A stretch of 64,000 nucleotides of DNA from Candidatus Tidjanibacter faecipullorum (GCA_019116245.1 DXCC01000020.1:21791-85790); one strand, 5' to 3'; positions 1-12,214 are shown, numbered from the stretch's first letter. The notes: generated by a model not told the origin, from the letters alone. Made by a program: numbers and translations.

Positions 1-1148
1 ATGACAAAGGCGAAGTTCAGACCAACCTCGGCTACCGTGTACAGTTCAACAGCGCGATTGGCCCGTACAAAGGCGGTCTCCGTTTCCACAAGGCCGTTAA
101 CCCCTCGATGCTGAAGTTCCTCGGTTTCGAGCAGACGTTCAAAAACGCCCTCACCACGCTCCCGATGGGCGGTGCAAAGGGTGGTTCCGATTTCGACCCG
201 GTTGGCAAATCGGATGCTGAAATCATGCGTTTCTGCCAGGCTTTCATGCTGGAGTTGTGGCGCAACATCGGTGTTGACACCGACGTACCTGCCGGTGACG
301 TAGGCGTAGGCGGTCGTGAGATCGGCTTCCTCAACGGCATGTATCAGAAACTCGCTCGTCAGTACCACACGGGTGTGCTGACCGGCAAGGGCATGAACTG
401 GGGCGGTTCGATCCTTCGTCCCGAGGCAACCGGTTACGGTGCACTCTACTTCGTACAGCACATGCTGCACCTGGCTGGCAAAGACATCAAGGGCGCTACG
501 ATCGCTCTCTCGGGCTTCGGTAACGTAGCTTGGGGCGCTGCCAAGAAAGCAACCGAACTCGGTGCAAAGGTTATCGCCATCTCGGGTCCTGACGGTGTGA
601 TCTACAACCCGAACGGCATGACCGACGAGAAGATCGACTACATGCTCGAACTCCGCGCTTCGAACCGCAACATCGTTGCTCCGTTCGCTGAGAAGTTCAA
701 AGACGCAACCTTCACCCCCGGCAAGAAAGCATGGAGCATCAAGTGCGACATCGCTCTTCCCTGCGCATTCCAGAACGAGCTGAACGGCGACGACGCTGCC
801 GAACTGCTCAAGAACGGTACGTGGTGCTGCGCCGAGGTATCGAACATGGGATGTACGCCTGAGGCTATCCACGCATTCCAGAAAGCCGGTATCCTCTTCG
901 CTCCGGGTAAAGCCGTTAACGCCGGTGGTGTAGCTACCTCGGGTCTGGAAATGACTCAGAACTGCATGCACCTGTCGTGGTCGGGCAAAGAGGTGGACGA
1001 GAGACTCCACACCATCATGGCCAGCATCCACGAGGCTTGCGTTACCTACGGTAAACAGCCCGACGGTTACATCAACTACGTGAAAGGTGCCAACATTGCC
1101 GGCTTCATGAAAGTCGCTCAGGCAATGCTCGAGCAGGGTATCTACTAA
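1..1148 (+). CDS. gdhA: NADP-specific glutamate dehydrogenase, 5' partial
   Basis: Catalyses reversible reductive amination of 2-oxoglutarate to glutamate, the main ammonium-assimilating step in many Bacteroidales. The gene enters from the left edge: the frame starting at base 3 reads DKGEVQTNLGYRVQFNSAIG, so about 65 N-terminal residues of the ~445-residue family are missing. The substrate-binding segment PYKGGLRFH and the catalytic-lysine segment PMGGAKGGSDFDP are intact, followed by a Rossmann dinucleotide-binding domain (SGFGNVAWGAA). Stop TAA at 1146-1148. Codons are rich in GGT and CGT, unlike lon downstream, which suggests high expression. A strong terminator follows. Confidence 0.97.
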   Translation, partial: DKGEVQTNLGYRVQFNSAIGPYKGGLRFHKAVNPSMLKFLGFEQTFKNALTTLPMGGAKGGSDFDPVGKSDAEIMRFCQAFMLELWRNIGVDTDVPAGDVGVGGREIGFLNGMYQKLARQYHTGVLTGKGMNWGGSILRPEATGYGALYFVQHMLHLAGKDIKGATIALSGFGNVAWGAAKKATELGAKVIAISGPDGVIYNPNGMTDEKIDYMLELRASNRNIVAPFAEKFKDATFTPGKKAWSIKCDIALPCAFQNELNGDDAAELLKNGTWCCAEVSNMGCTPEAIHAFQKAGILFAPGKAVNAGGVATSGLEMTQNCMHLSWSGKEVDERLHTIMASIHEACVTYGKQPDGYINYVKGANIAGFMKVAQAMLEQGIY

Positions 1149-1173
1149 TCGGTACTTGCCTTTCAGACAACGG

Positions 1174-1206
1174 AAAGGGATGCTTCGGCATCCCTTTCTT
1201 TTTTTG
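1174..1206 (+). terminator. Rho-independent terminator after gdhA
   Basis: A perfect 10-bp stem (AAAGGGATGC / GCATCCCTTT) closed by a stable TTCG tetraloop at 1184-1187 is followed by a T-rich tract at 1198-1205. It lies 26 bases after the gdhA stop. Confidence 0.93.
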
Positions 1207-1494
1207 TATCCGTCCGCGCTTCTTGTCCGTCGCCACCTGCCGCAGGACGGCAAACAATTCCCTCCATCCTTCCTCCTCTCTACGAAACCGGTTCCTCCTC
1301 CCCAGCGAGCGCAACCTTCGTTTCGGGCACTGTCGGATGCCCCGGCTGCCAGCTACCCTTCCCCGCATCGGCCGCACGAGCGGAAAAGGCAAAAAAGGCG
1401 GAAAAAAGAAAAACGATAGGAGCAGCCGGGACAACCAGAGCGCAAGAGTAGAAAAGCGGAAAGAGCAACCAGAGGGGCATCGTCTGCCCCCTGC
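1207..1494. other. Intergenic stretch without a recognisable gene
   Basis: Part of the 432-bp gap between gdhA and mgsA. The first half of the plus strand is pyrimidine-rich (about 1255-1300) and the second half purine-rich (about 1378-1475). Open frames here are short, out of character for the neighbours and lack start signals. I see no RNA gene. Confidence 0.5.
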
Positions 1495-1534
1495 AAAACG
1501 AAAGCGGACAGGCACCGTTTGTTGCCCGTCCGCT
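1495..1534 (-). terminator. Probable terminator downstream of mgsA
   Basis: On the minus strand AGCGGACGGGCA pairs with TGCCTGTCCGCT (one mismatch, loop of 8) and is followed by TTCGTTTTG. A second small perfect hairpin (GGCCGGA/TCCGGCC, loop 4) sits at 1545-1562, between it and the gene. Confidence 0.6.
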
Positions 1535-1580
1535 CTATCCTGCAGGCCGGATCACTCCGGCCGATAACCAAAACTGCAAA

Positions 1581-2045
1581 TTATTTTTTCAACGTCCGCT
1601 CCACATAGTTGCGATACTCCTTCACCACCGGCTTGTAGTCCCCGTCGAACAGCGGCGACGAGATGATGAGATCCGCCGACGAACGGTTTACGGCCGTCGG
1701 CACATTGTAGAGGGTGGCCAAACGCAACAGCGCCTTCACATCCACATCGTGGGGCTGTGCCTCCATCGGGTCCCAGAAGAAGATCAGCGCATCGATCTTG
1801 CCCTCGGCGATCATGGCGCCCAGCTGCTGGTCGCCGCCCAGCGGGCCCGACTTCAACAGGCGCACGTCGGCAACGGCCTCCTTGCCCTGCTGCTTCTCGA
1901 GCGTGGCAGCCACCATCCGACCGGTCGTTCCGGTACATACGAGGCTGTGCTTCAACAGCAGCTCCTTGTTCCAATCGGCCCACTCGACCAGATCGGGTTT
2001 CATGTTGTCATGCGCCACCAGCGCAATCGTTTTCTTTCCTTTCAT
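1581..2045 (-). CDS. mgsA: Methylglyoxal synthase
   Basis: Converts dihydroxyacetone phosphate to methylglyoxal and phosphate, a bypass of lower glycolysis that relieves phosphate starvation or sugar-phosphate stress. The 154-residue length fits the family. The catalytic and phosphate-binding region SGPLGGDQQ carries Asp72; His99 and Asp102 lie in QPHDVDVKAL, matching Asp71, His98 and Asp101 of the E. coli enzyme. Start MKGKKTIALVAHD is typical. Transcribed alone on the minus strand; a TAAATTTG element lies just upstream. tpiA and fbp, which act on the same triose pool, are in the same window. Confidence 0.96.
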   Translation of the reverse strand: MKGKKTIALVAHDNMKPDLVEWADWNKELLLKHSLVCTGTTGRMVAATLEKQQGKEAVADVRLLKSGPLGGDQQLGAMIAEGKIDALIFFWDPMEAQPHDVDVKALLRLATLYNVPTAVNRSSADLIISSPLFDGDYKPVVKEYRNYVERTLKK

Positions 2046-2059
2046 CTTTTCTTAACATC

Positions 2060-2067
2060 CAAATTTA
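2060..2067 (-). promoter_or_regulatory. Candidate -7 element for mgsA (TAAATTTG)
   Basis: On the minus strand this octamer fits the Bacteroidetes TAnnTTTG -7 consensus and lies 15 bases before the mgsA start codon. No TTTG was found at the expected 19-20 bp spacing upstream, so support is from position and motif only. Confidence 0.4.
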
Positions 2068-2141
2068 ACTCGCTGCAAAGAAAATCACCCGGTATTACGG
2101 AACGGTCTCCTTCGTGTGACGAAATCGTTACATCCGCCCCG

Positions 2142-4769
2142 CTACTTGCTCAGGGCGGCGATCCGTTCGCGGATGGCGGCGATCTTCGCCTCGGCGTCGT
2201 TCTTCTTGGCGTATTCGGTCTCCACCACCTTCTGCGGGGCGCCGCTGACGAAACGTTCGTTGGAGAGTTTCTTCATCACCGACGCGAGGAAACCCTCCAG
2301 ATAGGCCAGATCGGCGTGCAGCTTCTTCAGCTCGGCCTCCGTATCGACCATTCCCTCGAGCGGCACGAAATACTGGGTGGTCTTGACGATGAACGCCATG
2401 GCAGCCGGATCCTTCTCCCCGACGCAGGCAATCTCCGAGAGATTGGCCATCTTGATCAGTACGGGAGCATACTCGGCCGGGTAGTTCTCGTCGCGAATCA
2501 CCTTGAGCAAGAGCTTCTCCTTGTTGGGAATGTTCTTCTGCTGGCGCAGGTTGCGGACAGCGGCCACCACCTCCTTGACAAGTTCGAAACGGGCCAGCAG
2601 CTCGTCACTCCACGCACCGGTCTTCGGCATGTCGGCCACCATGATGCTTTCGCCCTGACGGCGCGGCGCAAGGTGCTGCCACAACTCCTCGGTCACGAAA
2701 GGCATGAAGGGATGGAGCATGCGCAACAGTTTGTCGAAGAACTCCTGCGTACGGGCAAAGGTATCCCCGTCGACGGGCTGGCCATAGGCCGGTTTCACCA
2801 TCTCGAGATACCACCCCGAGAACTCGTCCCAGAAGAGGCGGTAGAGGGTCATGAAGGCATCCGAAATACGGTACGCCTCGAAGTGGGCGTCGATCTCGGC
2901 CAGCGTGCGGTCAAGCAGGTTGGCAAACCACTCGACGGCCAGCCCGCTGCTTTCGGGCTGTGCGGCTGTCCCGTCCACCTGCCAGGAGCCGACCAGACGG
3001 AAGGCGTTCCAGATCTTGTTACCGAAGTTGCGGCCCTGCTCGCACATCGCCTCGTCGAACATGATGTCGTTGCCGGCCGTCGAACAGAGCAGCATGGCCA
3101 CACGCACGCCGTCGGCGCCGTAACGGTCGATCAGATCGAGCGGGTCGGGCGAGTTGCCGAGCGACTTGCTCATCTTGCGCCCCAGCTTGTCACGCACGAT
3201 GCCCGTGAAATAGACGTTGCGGAAAGGCTTCTCGCCCCGGTATTCGTAACCGGCCATGATCATGCGGGCCACCCAGAAGAAGATGATGTCGGGGCCGGTC
3301 ACCAGATCGTTGGTCGGATAGTAGTAGTTGATTTCGGGATTGTCGGGATGCACGATACCGTCGAACAGCTCGATCGGCCAGAGCCACGAGCTGAACCACG
3401 TGTCAAGCACATCCTCGTCCTGGCGCAGGTCGGCGAGCTGCAGCGCGTCGTTGCCGCTCTGCTCGCGGGCCAGCCGCAGCGCCACCTGCTCGTTCTCTGC
3501 CACCACGAAGCCGCCTTCGGGCAGATACCACGCCGGAATGCGGTGGCCCCACCACAACTGGCGCGACACGCACCAGTCCTTGATGTTCTCCATCCAGTGA
3601 CGGTAGGTATTCTTGAACTTGGGCGGCACGAAGCGGATCAGGTCATCCATCACCGCGCGCAGAGCCGGCTGGGCCAGCGTATCCATCTTCAGGAACCACT
3701 GCATCGAGAGTTTCGGCTCGATCGGCACGTGGGTGCGCTCGGAGTAGCCCACGTTGTTCGTGTAGGCCTCGGTATGATCCAGCAGACCGGCCGCATCGAG
3801 ATCCTTCTCGATCTGCTCGCGCACGGCGAAACGGTCCATGCCCACATACATGCCCACCCGGTCGTTCACCGTACCGTCAGGATTGAAGATATCGATCGCC
3901 TCGAGGCTGTATTTCTGACCGATCATGTAGTCGTTCACGTCGTGGGCCGGGGTCACTTTCAGCACGCCCGTACCGAACTCCTTGTCAACATAACTGTCGG
4001 CAATGACCGGAATGGTGCGCCCCACCAGCGGCACCCGCACCGCATGGCCGATCATGTGGTGGTAGCGCGGGTCGTCGGGGTTGACGCACAGCGCCACGTC
4101 GCCGAGAATCGTCTCCGGACGGGTTGTGGCCACCACCATGTAGCCGTCGCCGTCCGCGATCATGTAGCGCAGGAAGTAGAGTTTGCCGTGCGACTCCTGG
4201 AACACCACCTCCTCGTCCGAAAGGGCGGTCTGCGCCGCGGGATCCCAGTTCACCATCCGCACGCCGCGGTAGATGAGCCCCTTGTTGTAGAGATCGACGA
4301 AGACCTTGATGACGCTGGCCGAGCGGATCTCGTCCATCGTGAAGGCCGTGCGGTCCCAGTCACACGAGGCGCCCAGCCGGCGCAACTGCTTGAGGATGAT
4401 GCCGCCGTGCTCCTCCTTCCACTGCCAGGCGTGGCGCAGGAACTCTTCGCGCGAGAGGGAGGATTTCTCGATGCCCTGTTCGCGCAGGCGGGCCACCACC
4501 TTGGCCTCCGTGGCGATGGAGGCGTGGTCGGTGCCGGGCACCCAGCAGGCATTCATGCCCCGCATGCGGGCGCGGCGCACCAGCACGTCCTGCAGCGTGT
4601 TGTTGAGCATGTGGCCCATGTGAAGCATGCCGGTCACGTTGGGCGGCGGAATCACGATCGTATAGGCCGGACGGTTGTCGGGTTCGGAGTGGAAATAGCC
4701 GCCGGCGAGCCAGTAGTCGTACCACTTGCCCTCGAGCTGCTGCGGGATGTATTTGTCTGCTATGTTCAT
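2142..4769 (-). CDS. valS: Valyl-tRNA synthetase
   Basis: Class I aminoacyl-tRNA synthetase that charges tRNA-Val and edits mischarged threonine. The 875-residue product starting [11 protein letters not shown] has the HIGH-type motif HMGH at residues 50-53, the inserted CP1 editing domain, the KMSKS motif at about 532-536 and a C-terminal coiled-coil arm (last ~65 residues, rich in Glu/Lys/Ala heptads). An upstream in-frame ATG at 4814 exists, but it adds a non-conserved 15-residue extension and lies almost on the predicted -7 element at 4819-4826, so 4769 is preferred. Divergent from lon. Confidence 0.97.
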   Translation of the reverse strand: MNIADKYIPQQLEGKWYDYWLAGGYFHSEPDNRPAYTIVIPPPNVTGMLHMGHMLNNTLQDVLVRRARMRGMNACWVPGTDHASIATEAKVVARLREQGIEKSSLSREEFLRHAWQWKEEHGGIILKQLRRLGASCDWDRTAFTMDEIRSASVIKVFVDLYNKGLIYRGVRMVNWDPAAQTALSDEEVVFQESHGKLYFLRYMIADGDGYMVVATTRPETILGDVALCVNPDDPRYHHMIGHAVRVPLVGRTIPVIADSYVDKEFGTGVLKVTPAHDVNDYMIGQKYSLEAIDIFNPDGTVNDRVGMYVGMDRFAVREQIEKDLDAAGLLDHTEAYTNNVGYSERTHVPIEPKLSMQWFLKMDTLAQPALRAVMDDLIRFVPPKFKNTYRHWMENIKDWCVSRQLWWGHRIPAWYLPEGGFVVAENEQVALRLAREQSGNDALQLADLRQDEDVLDTWFSSWLWPIELFDGIVHPDNPEINYYYPTNDLVTGPDIIFFWVARMIMAGYEYRGEKPFRNVYFTGIVRDKLGRKMSKSLGNSPDPLDLIDRYGADGVRVAMLLCSTAGNDIMFDEAMCEQGRNFGNKIWNAFRLVGSWQVDGTAAQPESSGLAVEWFANLLDRTLAEIDAHFEAYRISDAFMTLYRLFWDEFSGWYLEMVKPAYGQPVDGDTFARTQEFFDKLLRMLHPFMPFVTEELWQHLAPRRQGESIMVADMPKTGAWSDELLARFELVKEVVAAVRNLRQQKNIPNKEKLLLKVIRDENYPAEYAPVLIKMANLSEIACVGEKDPAAMAFIVKTTQYFVPLEGMVDTEAELKKLHADLAYLEGFLASVMKKLSNERFVSGAPQKVVETEYAKKNDAEAKIAAIRERIAALSK

Positions 4770-4818
4770 ATCGCTTACGGTTGTTTGCACTGGAAAAAAG
4801 TCCCGAAGGAACAACGTA

Positions 4819-4826
4819 CAAAGATA
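4819..4826 (-). promoter_or_regulatory. Candidate -7 element for valS (TATCTTTG)
   Basis: Minus-strand exact match to TAnnTTTG, 49 bases upstream of the preferred valS start. It faces the lon promoter across the divergent intergenic region. Confidence 0.5.
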
Positions 4827-4912
4827 GTGAAATTCGGTAACCTCAGGGCGGCTCTGTTGATAAACTGATGATCGTTTTCATAAGCGGTATACCATTCGGG
4901 GCGTAGTTTCGT

Positions 4913-4920
4913 TATCTTTG
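4913..4920 (+). promoter_or_regulatory. Candidate -7 element for lon (TATCTTTG)
   Basis: Exact match to the Bacteroidetes -7 consensus TAnnTTTG. It predicts a start point near 4926 and a leader of about 35 nt. The in-frame ATG at 4918 lies inside this element, so it cannot be the translation start. Confidence 0.55.
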
Positions 4921-4943
4921 TACCCAAAATCCACATTTGAAAC

Positions 4944-4949
4944 AAGGAG
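4944..4949 (+). promoter_or_regulatory. Shine-Dalgarno AAGGAG before lon
   Basis: AAGGAG followed by 10 bases and ATG at 4960. Clear purine-rich ribosome-binding sites are uncommon in this window; this one fixes the lon start. Confidence 0.65.
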
Positions 4950-4959
4950 ATTTTTGAAC

Positions 4960-7386
<2,427 letters not shown>

Positions 7387-7409
7387 GCCTTCCGCCCGCT
7401 ATTCCAAAG

Positions 7410-7446
7410 CTCCGCCAACCGGACCGGTTGGCGGAGTTTTTTTTTG
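7410..7446 (+). terminator. Rho-independent terminator after lon
   Basis: An uninterrupted inverted repeat CTCCGCCAACCGG/CCGGTTGGCGGAG around one base (7410-7436) is followed by nine Ts (7437-7445). Confidence 0.95.
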
Positions 7447-7573
7447 TCTTCCTGCCCCGCGGCGGACCGTCTCCGTCCCCCGGGTCCCGGCCCGGCCGGC
7501 CGGTTCCGCCCGCCGAAATGCCTTCCGCGACAGGATTCGGCTGCGGAAGCGTGGGGATTGCGGGAAATTCTGC

Positions 7574-7581
7574 TAATTTTG
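7574..7581 (+). promoter_or_regulatory. Candidate -7 element for lysS (TAATTTTG)
   Basis: Matches TAnnTTTG 36 bases before the lysS ATG; predicted leader about 30 nt. Confidence 0.5.
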
Positions 7582-7617
7582 CATGCGAAACTATTTGCAG
7601 AAAAAACCGATACACAC

Positions 7618-9339
7618 ATGTCCTATACCGAACTCAGCGAACAGGAACAAATGCGCCGCAACTCGCTGGCGGCCCTGCGGGAGCTGGGCATCGAGCCCTA
7701 CCCCGCCGCACAGTATCCGGTGAACACGACCGCTGCCGAAATCGCGGCCGGCTTCGATCCGGAACAGCACAATTTCCAGGATGTCTGCATCGCCGGCCGC
7801 ATCATGAGCCGCCGCATCATGGGCAGCGCCTCCTTCTTTGAACTGCAGGACCACACGGGCCGCATCCAGGTCTACATCCGCCGCGATGACGTCTGCCCCG
7901 AAGGAGACCCGACCCTCTACAACACGGTCTTCAAGAAACTGCTCGACATCGGCGACTTCATCGGCGTCGAGGGTTACGCCTTCATCACCCAGACGGGCGA
8001 ACTGTCGGTTCACTGCCGCCGCTTCACCGTGCTGAGCAAATCGATCCGCCCGCTGCCCGTTGTCAAGGAAAAGGACGGCAAGGTATACGACGCCTTCTCC
8101 GATCCGGAGGCCCGCTACCGCCAGCGCTACGTGGACCTCGTGGTCAATCCGCAGGTGCGCAAGGTATTTGAGAAACGTGCGCTGATCGTCTCCACCATGC
8201 GCCGCTTCTTCGACGACAAGGGCTACCTCGAGGTGGAAACCCCGATCCTGCAGCCCATTCCGGGCGGTGCTGCGGCCCGTCCGTTCATCACGCACCACAA
8301 CGCGCTCGACGTAGACCTCTACCTGCGCATCGCCAACGAGCTCTACCTCAAGCGGCTGATCGTGGGCGGCTATCCGGGCGTCTATGAGTTCGCGCGCGAC
8401 TTCCGCAACGAGGGCATGGACCGCACCCACAACCCCGAATTCACCGTGATGGAGATCTACGTCCCCTACAAGGACTACCTGTGGATGATGGACTTCACGG
8501 AGGAGATGCTCGAGAAGGTCTGCATGGCCGTGAACGGCACGACGGAGATCCGGATCGGCGACCACGACATCAGCTTCAAGCGTCCGTTCCGCCGCATCAC
8601 CATGACCGACGCCATCCTGCGGAAAACGGGTTTCGACATCACCGGCAAGAGCGAGGAGGAACTGCGTGCCGCCTGCCGTGACCTGAAGGTCGAGATCGAC
8701 GACACGATGGGCAAAGGCAAACTGATCGACGCCATCTTCGGCACCTACTGCGAGGAGGAGCTGATCCAGCCCACCTTCGTCATGGACTACCCGATCGAGA
8801 TGTCGCCGCTGAGCAAGCGCCACCGCAACAACCGCGATCTGACGGAACGTTTCGAGCTGTTCGTCGTGGGCAAGGAGCTCTGCAACGCCTACTCGGAGCT
8901 GAACGACCCGATCGACCAGTACGAGCGTTTCCAGGAGCAACTGCGACTGAGCGAAAAGGGCGACGACGAGGCGATGTTCATCGACATGGACTTTGTTCGC
9001 GCCCTGGAGTACGGCATGCCTCCCACCTCGGGCATGGGTATGGGCATCGACCGACTGACGATGTTCATGACCAACCAACCCTCGGTACAGGACGTCCTCT
9101 TCTTCCCGCAGATGAAACCCGAGAAGGGGGCCGTGAAGGATCCGGTCGAGAAATATACGGAGAAGGGCATTCCCGCCGAATGGGTGCCCGTGCTGCACAA
9201 GATGGGCTTCACGACGGTCGAGTCGCTGAAAAAGCTGACCGCCGGCAAACTCTTCAATGACCTGTGCGGCTACAACAAGAAGAACAAACTCGGACTGAAG
9301 AACCCGACGGCCGACGAGGTAAAGGCCTGGCTGGCCTGA
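7618..9339 (+). CDS. lysS: Lysyl-tRNA synthetase, class II
   Basis: Charges tRNA-Lys. The 573-residue product has an N-terminal OB-fold anticodon-binding domain and a class II catalytic core with motif 2 ([15 protein letters not shown]) and motif 3 ([11 protein letters not shown]). After motif 3 there is an extension of about 75 residues ([19 protein letters not shown] onward) absent from the ~505-residue E. coli enzyme; from memory this tail is usual in Bacteroidales LysS. Start at 7618 ([11 protein letters not shown]) follows the predicted promoter. tpiA begins 56 bases later, so the two may be cotranscribed. Confidence 0.97.
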   Translation: MSYTELSEQEQMRRNSLAALRELGIEPYPAAQYPVNTTAAEIAAGFDPEQHNFQDVCIAGRIMSRRIMGSASFFELQDHTGRIQVYIRRDDVCPEGDPTLYNTVFKKLLDIGDFIGVEGYAFITQTGELSVHCRRFTVLSKSIRPLPVVKEKDGKVYDAFSDPEARYRQRYVDLVVNPQVRKVFEKRALIVSTMRRFFDDKGYLEVETPILQPIPGGAAARPFITHHNALDVDLYLRIANELYLKRLIVGGYPGVYEFARDFRNEGMDRTHNPEFTVMEIYVPYKDYLWMMDFTEEMLEKVCMAVNGTTEIRIGDHDISFKRPFRRITMTDAILRKTGFDITGKSEEELRAACRDLKVEIDDTMGKGKLIDAIFGTYCEEELIQPTFVMDYPIEMSPLSKRHRNNRDLTERFELFVVGKELCNAYSELNDPIDQYERFQEQLRLSEKGDDEAMFIDMDFVRALEYGMPPTSGMGMGIDRLTMFMTNQPSVQDVLFFPQMKPEKGAVKDPVEKYTEKGIPAEWVPVLHKMGFTTVESLKKLTAGKLFNDLCGYNKKNKLGLKNPTADEVKAWLA

Positions 9340-9395
9340 TGCCGGCGTCGAAATCCGGGACGGAAAAACTTCAACAAAACCATAAAACGACAACC

Positions 9396-10154
9396 ATGAG
9401 AAGAAAGATCGTTGCGGGCAACTGGAAAATGAACACCACCCCCGCAGAAGGCGCTGAACTGGCCAAGGCCGTAGCGGCCGGCAAAAAAGAGATCTGCGAC
9501 TGCGTCAACTTCATCGTATGTCCGCCCTACACCCACCTGAGCGAAGTGGTGCGCATCACGCGCGGCACGGGTGTGGCTGTGGGCGCACAGGATTGCGCAA
9601 CGGAGGAGAAGGGAGCCTTCACGGGCGAGGTTTCGGCCCGCATGATCGCTTCGCTCGGCGTCGAGTACGTCATCCTCGGCCACTCCGAGCGTCGACAGTA
9701 CTACGGCGAAACGAGCGAAACGCTCAACCGCAAGATGCGTCAGGCCTATGCCAACGGTCTGACTCCGATCTACTGCGTGGGCGAGAAACTCGAGGAACGT
9801 GAGGACGGTCGCCACTTCGACGTGGTCAAGGCCCAGCTCGAAGAGGTGATCTACCACCTGACGCCCGAACAGTTCGAACGGCTGATCGTGGCCTACGAAC
9901 CCGTATGGGCCATCGGTACGGGCAAAACCGCTACGGCCGACCAAGCTCAGGAGATGCACGCCCACATCCGCCGCACGCTGGCAGCCAAGTTCGGCGCCAC
10001 TGCCGAGCAGACGCCCATTCTCTACGGCGGTTCGTGCAAACCCTCCAATGCCGGCGAACTCTTCGCCAAGGAGGATGTGGACGGCGGTCTGATCGGCGGT
10101 GCCGCTCTCGAGGCCGACTCGTTCCTGCAGATCGGCAAGGCGTTTCTGAAATAA
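9396..10154 (+). CDS. tpiA: Triosephosphate isomerase
   Basis: Interconverts dihydroxyacetone phosphate and glyceraldehyde 3-phosphate. 252 residues, full-length TIM barrel. Catalytic residues are visible: Lys11 in AGNWKMN, His96 in ILGHSERR and Glu168 in [11 protein letters not shown]; the phosphate-binding GGS appears near the C terminus ([10 protein letters not shown]). Start [13 protein letters not shown] is the family start; the open upstream frame overlaps the end of lysS and is not used. Confidence 0.98.
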   Translation: MRRKIVAGNWKMNTTPAEGAELAKAVAAGKKEICDCVNFIVCPPYTHLSEVVRITRGTGVAVGAQDCATEEKGAFTGEVSARMIASLGVEYVILGHSERRQYYGETSETLNRKMRQAYANGLTPIYCVGEKLEEREDGRHFDVVKAQLEEVIYHLTPEQFERLIVAYEPVWAIGTGKTATADQAQEMHAHIRRTLAAKFGATAEQTPILYGGSCKPSNAGELFAKEDVDGGLIGGAALEADSFLQIGKAFLK

Positions 10155-10175
10155 GCGGACCACCGCTCTCTACCC

Positions 10176-10213
10176 AGCGAGGCCGGAGTGTATGACTCCG
10201 GCCTCGCTGTTTA
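10176..10213 (+). terminator. Terminator after tpiA
   Basis: A perfect 14-bp stem (AGCGAGGCCGGAGT with its complement at 10195-10208), loop GTATG, followed by GTTTAT. The T-tract is short but the stem is strong. Confidence 0.8.
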
Positions 10214-10367
10214 TCTCCCCGCTACCGCCCCCACCCGACTGTCCGCCCGGCCCGCCCCTTCCGGCCGCCCCAGGCCGCCGAACCCGACACCGGCGGCGCG
10301 CCCCCCATTTTTCCGCCGCGTGGTCCGATACACCAACCAAGCTGCCGACGGCCCGGCCAGATACGGA

Positions 10368-10398
10368 ACGACCCCTGCGGGGATGCCGCAGGGGTCGT
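10368..10398 (-). terminator. Hairpin downstream of sodB, possible terminator
   Basis: A perfect 13-bp stem (ACGACCCCTGCGG / CCGCAGGGGTCGT) with a 5-base loop, 25 bases beyond the sodB stop. No T-run follows on the minus strand, so it may act by another mechanism or only stabilise the 3' end. Confidence 0.45.
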
Positions 10399-10422
10399 CA
10401 CAGGAAGGACTCCCGCAAGGGA

Positions 10423-10998
10423 TTAGAAACGCTCCTCAACCTTTTTCCAGTCGATCACGTTCCAGGTAGCCTTGATCGAATCGGCCCGACGGTTGCGGTA
10501 GTCGATGTAATAGGCGTGCTCCCAAACATCCATCACCATCAGCGGCACGAGACCATTGCGGAGCGGATTGCCGGCATTGGATTCGTTCACAATGTCGAGG
10601 TTGCCGGCCGCATCCTTTACCAGCCACGTCCAGCCCGAACCGAACAGTCCGGTTGCCTTCTTCTCGAACTCGGCCTTGAAGGCATCGAACGAACCGAACT
10701 TGCGGTCGATCGCCTCACGGAGCTTGCCGGTCGGCTCGGCCTGCGGAGCGGGCGAGAAGGTCGAGAAGTAGAAGGTGTGGTTCCACGTCTGGGCCGCGTT
10801 GTTGAAGATGCCGCCTTCCGCCTTGCAGATCATCTCCTCGAGCGAAGCATTCTCGAAGGGCGTGCCGACAATCAGGTTGTTCAGGTTGTTGACGTAGGTC
10901 TGCAGGTGTTTGCCGTAGTGGTATTCGATCGTTTCGCGGCTGATGTGCGGCTCGAGCGCATCCTGCGCATAGGCCAGCACGGGCATCGTGTGTTTCAT
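10423..10998 (-). CDS. sodB: Superoxide dismutase, Fe/Mn family (iron-type or cambialistic)
   Basis: Dismutates superoxide in the cytoplasm, an aerotolerance enzyme in obligate anaerobes. 191 residues. Metal ligands visible: His27 (YHYGKH), His74 (NHTFYF), Asp157 and His161 (DVWEHAYY). Gln70 in NNAAQTWNH is the glutamine position characteristic of the iron-type subgroup; related Bacteroidales enzymes are known to be cambialistic, so metal preference cannot be fixed here. Single-gene unit. Start at 10998; Met5 is an alternative. Confidence 0.96.
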   Translation of the reverse strand: MKHTMPVLAYAQDALEPHISRETIEYHYGKHLQTYVNNLNNLIVGTPFENASLEEMICKAEGGIFNNAAQTWNHTFYFSTFSPAPQAEPTGKLREAIDRKFGSFDAFKAEFEKKATGLFGSGWTWLVKDAAGNLDIVNESNAGNPLRNGLVPLMVMDVWEHAYYIDYRNRRADSIKATWNVIDWKKVEERF

Positions 10999-11421
10999 GG
11001 TCTTATGATTTTTATGAATTGGTCACTTTGTCACTTGTCGTGCCGCCGGAGCAGACAGCAAGGCATATGAAGAATAATTGCAAATTCCGTACCACTGCCG
11101 CCGCTCCGCGGGCCGACATTCAAAAATAGTCATTCCCGGCCACACCGCCTACGATTCGCCATCGGTAATTCCGATAGCATCATATCCGGAACCTATACCC
11201 GCCACGCTCGGTCCCCAGCTCCCATCGTCCGCTCACACGGCAGTCCATTCACAACCCGTCCTGCAGCCGGTTTGACCCGGAACACCTCACTTTTTCACCC
11301 CCGCGAATAGGAAAATCGGGACGGAATGTCTATCTTTATACAAGGACACCGGAGCGCCCGGCATGCCACGGTCCGCTCCAGCCGCCCGAAACAGGATTGT
11401 TTCACGTAAAACAATAGTACT
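10999..11421. other. Divergent intergenic region sodB / SDR gene
   Basis: 423 bp without a convincing gene. It must hold the sodB promoter. It contains TATCTTTA at 11331-11338, one mismatch from the -7 consensus and pointing at the SDR gene, and the parS-like 16-mer at 11398-11413. Confidence 0.5.
11398..11413. promoter_or_regulatory. parS-like centromere site (15 of 16 matches)
   Basis: TGTTTCACGTAAAACA differs from the published bacterial parS consensus TGTTTCACGTGAAACA only at position 11 (A for G). It ends 8 bases before the SDR start codon. ParB (Spo0J) binds such sites and loads SMC near replication origins. A chance 15/16 match in 64 kb is expected about 0.0007 times under equal base use. 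Whether ParB binds it is inference; a local operator is the alternative. Confidence 0.5.
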
Positions 11422-12195
11422 ATGGATTTATTCGGATTGAAAGGACAGGTGGCGGTAGTGACCGGCGCCTCCAGCGGATTGGGTGCGGATGCCGCCCGTG
11501 CCTATGCGGCCTACGGAGCCAACGTTGCCTTGCTCGCCCGGCGCAAGGAGCGGCTGGACGCTTTGGCCGAAGAACTCCGCAAAACCGGGGTAGAAGCCCT
11601 GCCGATCGCCTGTGACGTCTCCAAGGAAGAGGAGATCAAACGGGCCGTCGACGAGGTGATCGCCCGCTTCGGCAAGATCGACATCCTGCTCAACAATGCA
11701 GGCATCGCCGTTCCGGGCGGCGTCGAAACGCTGTCGCCGGCCGACTGGGACCGCTCGATGGATGTCAACGTGAAGAGTGTCTTTCTGATGTGCAAATACG
11801 TCGTACCCCACATGCGGGCACGCCATTACGGAAAAATCGTCAACATCTCCTCGGTCAATGCCACCCTGGCCGACAAGGTGCCGGAACTGTGGCGCCACGC
11901 CTACAATGCCTCCAAGGCAGCCGTCCGGGGATTGACGCTCGGCATGGCGGCCTCGTATGCGGCCGACAACATCACGGTCAACTCGATCGGCCCGGGCCTG
12001 TTCGAAAGCGAAATGACCGAAAACACGCTCTTCAAGCATGAGGCCTTCATGAAGATGTACAATGCGCTGACCCCGGCTTCACGTCCGGGCGCCAAAGGCG
12101 AGCTGAACGGCACGATTCTCTACTTCTCGTCCGCCGCATCGAGCTATGTCACCGGCCAGCACATCATCGTTGACGGCGGCTTCTCGATTGTCTGA
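11422..12195 (+). CDS. SDR family NAD(P)-dependent oxidoreductase
   Basis: Classical short-chain dehydrogenase, 257 residues. Cofactor motif TGASSGLG at 14-21, NNAG after beta-strand 4, and catalytic Tyr161 and Lys165 in YNASK. The C-terminal VTGQHIIVDGGFS is typical of 3-oxoacyl-ACP reductase and gluconate 5-dehydrogenase-like members. The ARR after the second strand favours NADP(H), which is weak evidence. Substrate cannot be read from sequence. Single-gene unit; the start lies 8 bases after the parS-like site. Confidence 0.9.
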   Translation: MDLFGLKGQVAVVTGASSGLGADAARAYAAYGANVALLARRKERLDALAEELRKTGVEALPIACDVSKEEEIKRAVDEVIARFGKIDILLNNAGIAVPGGVETLSPADWDRSMDVNVKSVFLMCKYVVPHMRARHYGKIVNISSVNATLADKVPELWRHAYNASKAAVRGLTLGMAASYAADNITVNSIGPGLFESEMTENTLFKHEAFMKMYNALTPASRPGAKGELNGTILYFSSAASSYVTGQHIIVDGGFSIV

Positions 12196-12214
12196 CCGAA
12201 CAGCCCCGCCAGAC

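Noticed and set aside
1749..4868. Very long open frame (1039 codons) on the plus strand opposite valS, and similar ones opposite lon, lysS, susC, tkt and the folK-holB region
   Set aside because: They are antisense shadows of clearly identified genes in GC-rich DNA, with biased composition (His, Arg, Val, Leu), no family motifs and no start signals.
10999..11421. Replication origin next to the parS-like site
   Set aside because: No DnaA-box cluster (TTATCCACA-type), no AT-rich unwinding element and no dnaA or dnaN nearby. Only the parS-like site itself is supported.
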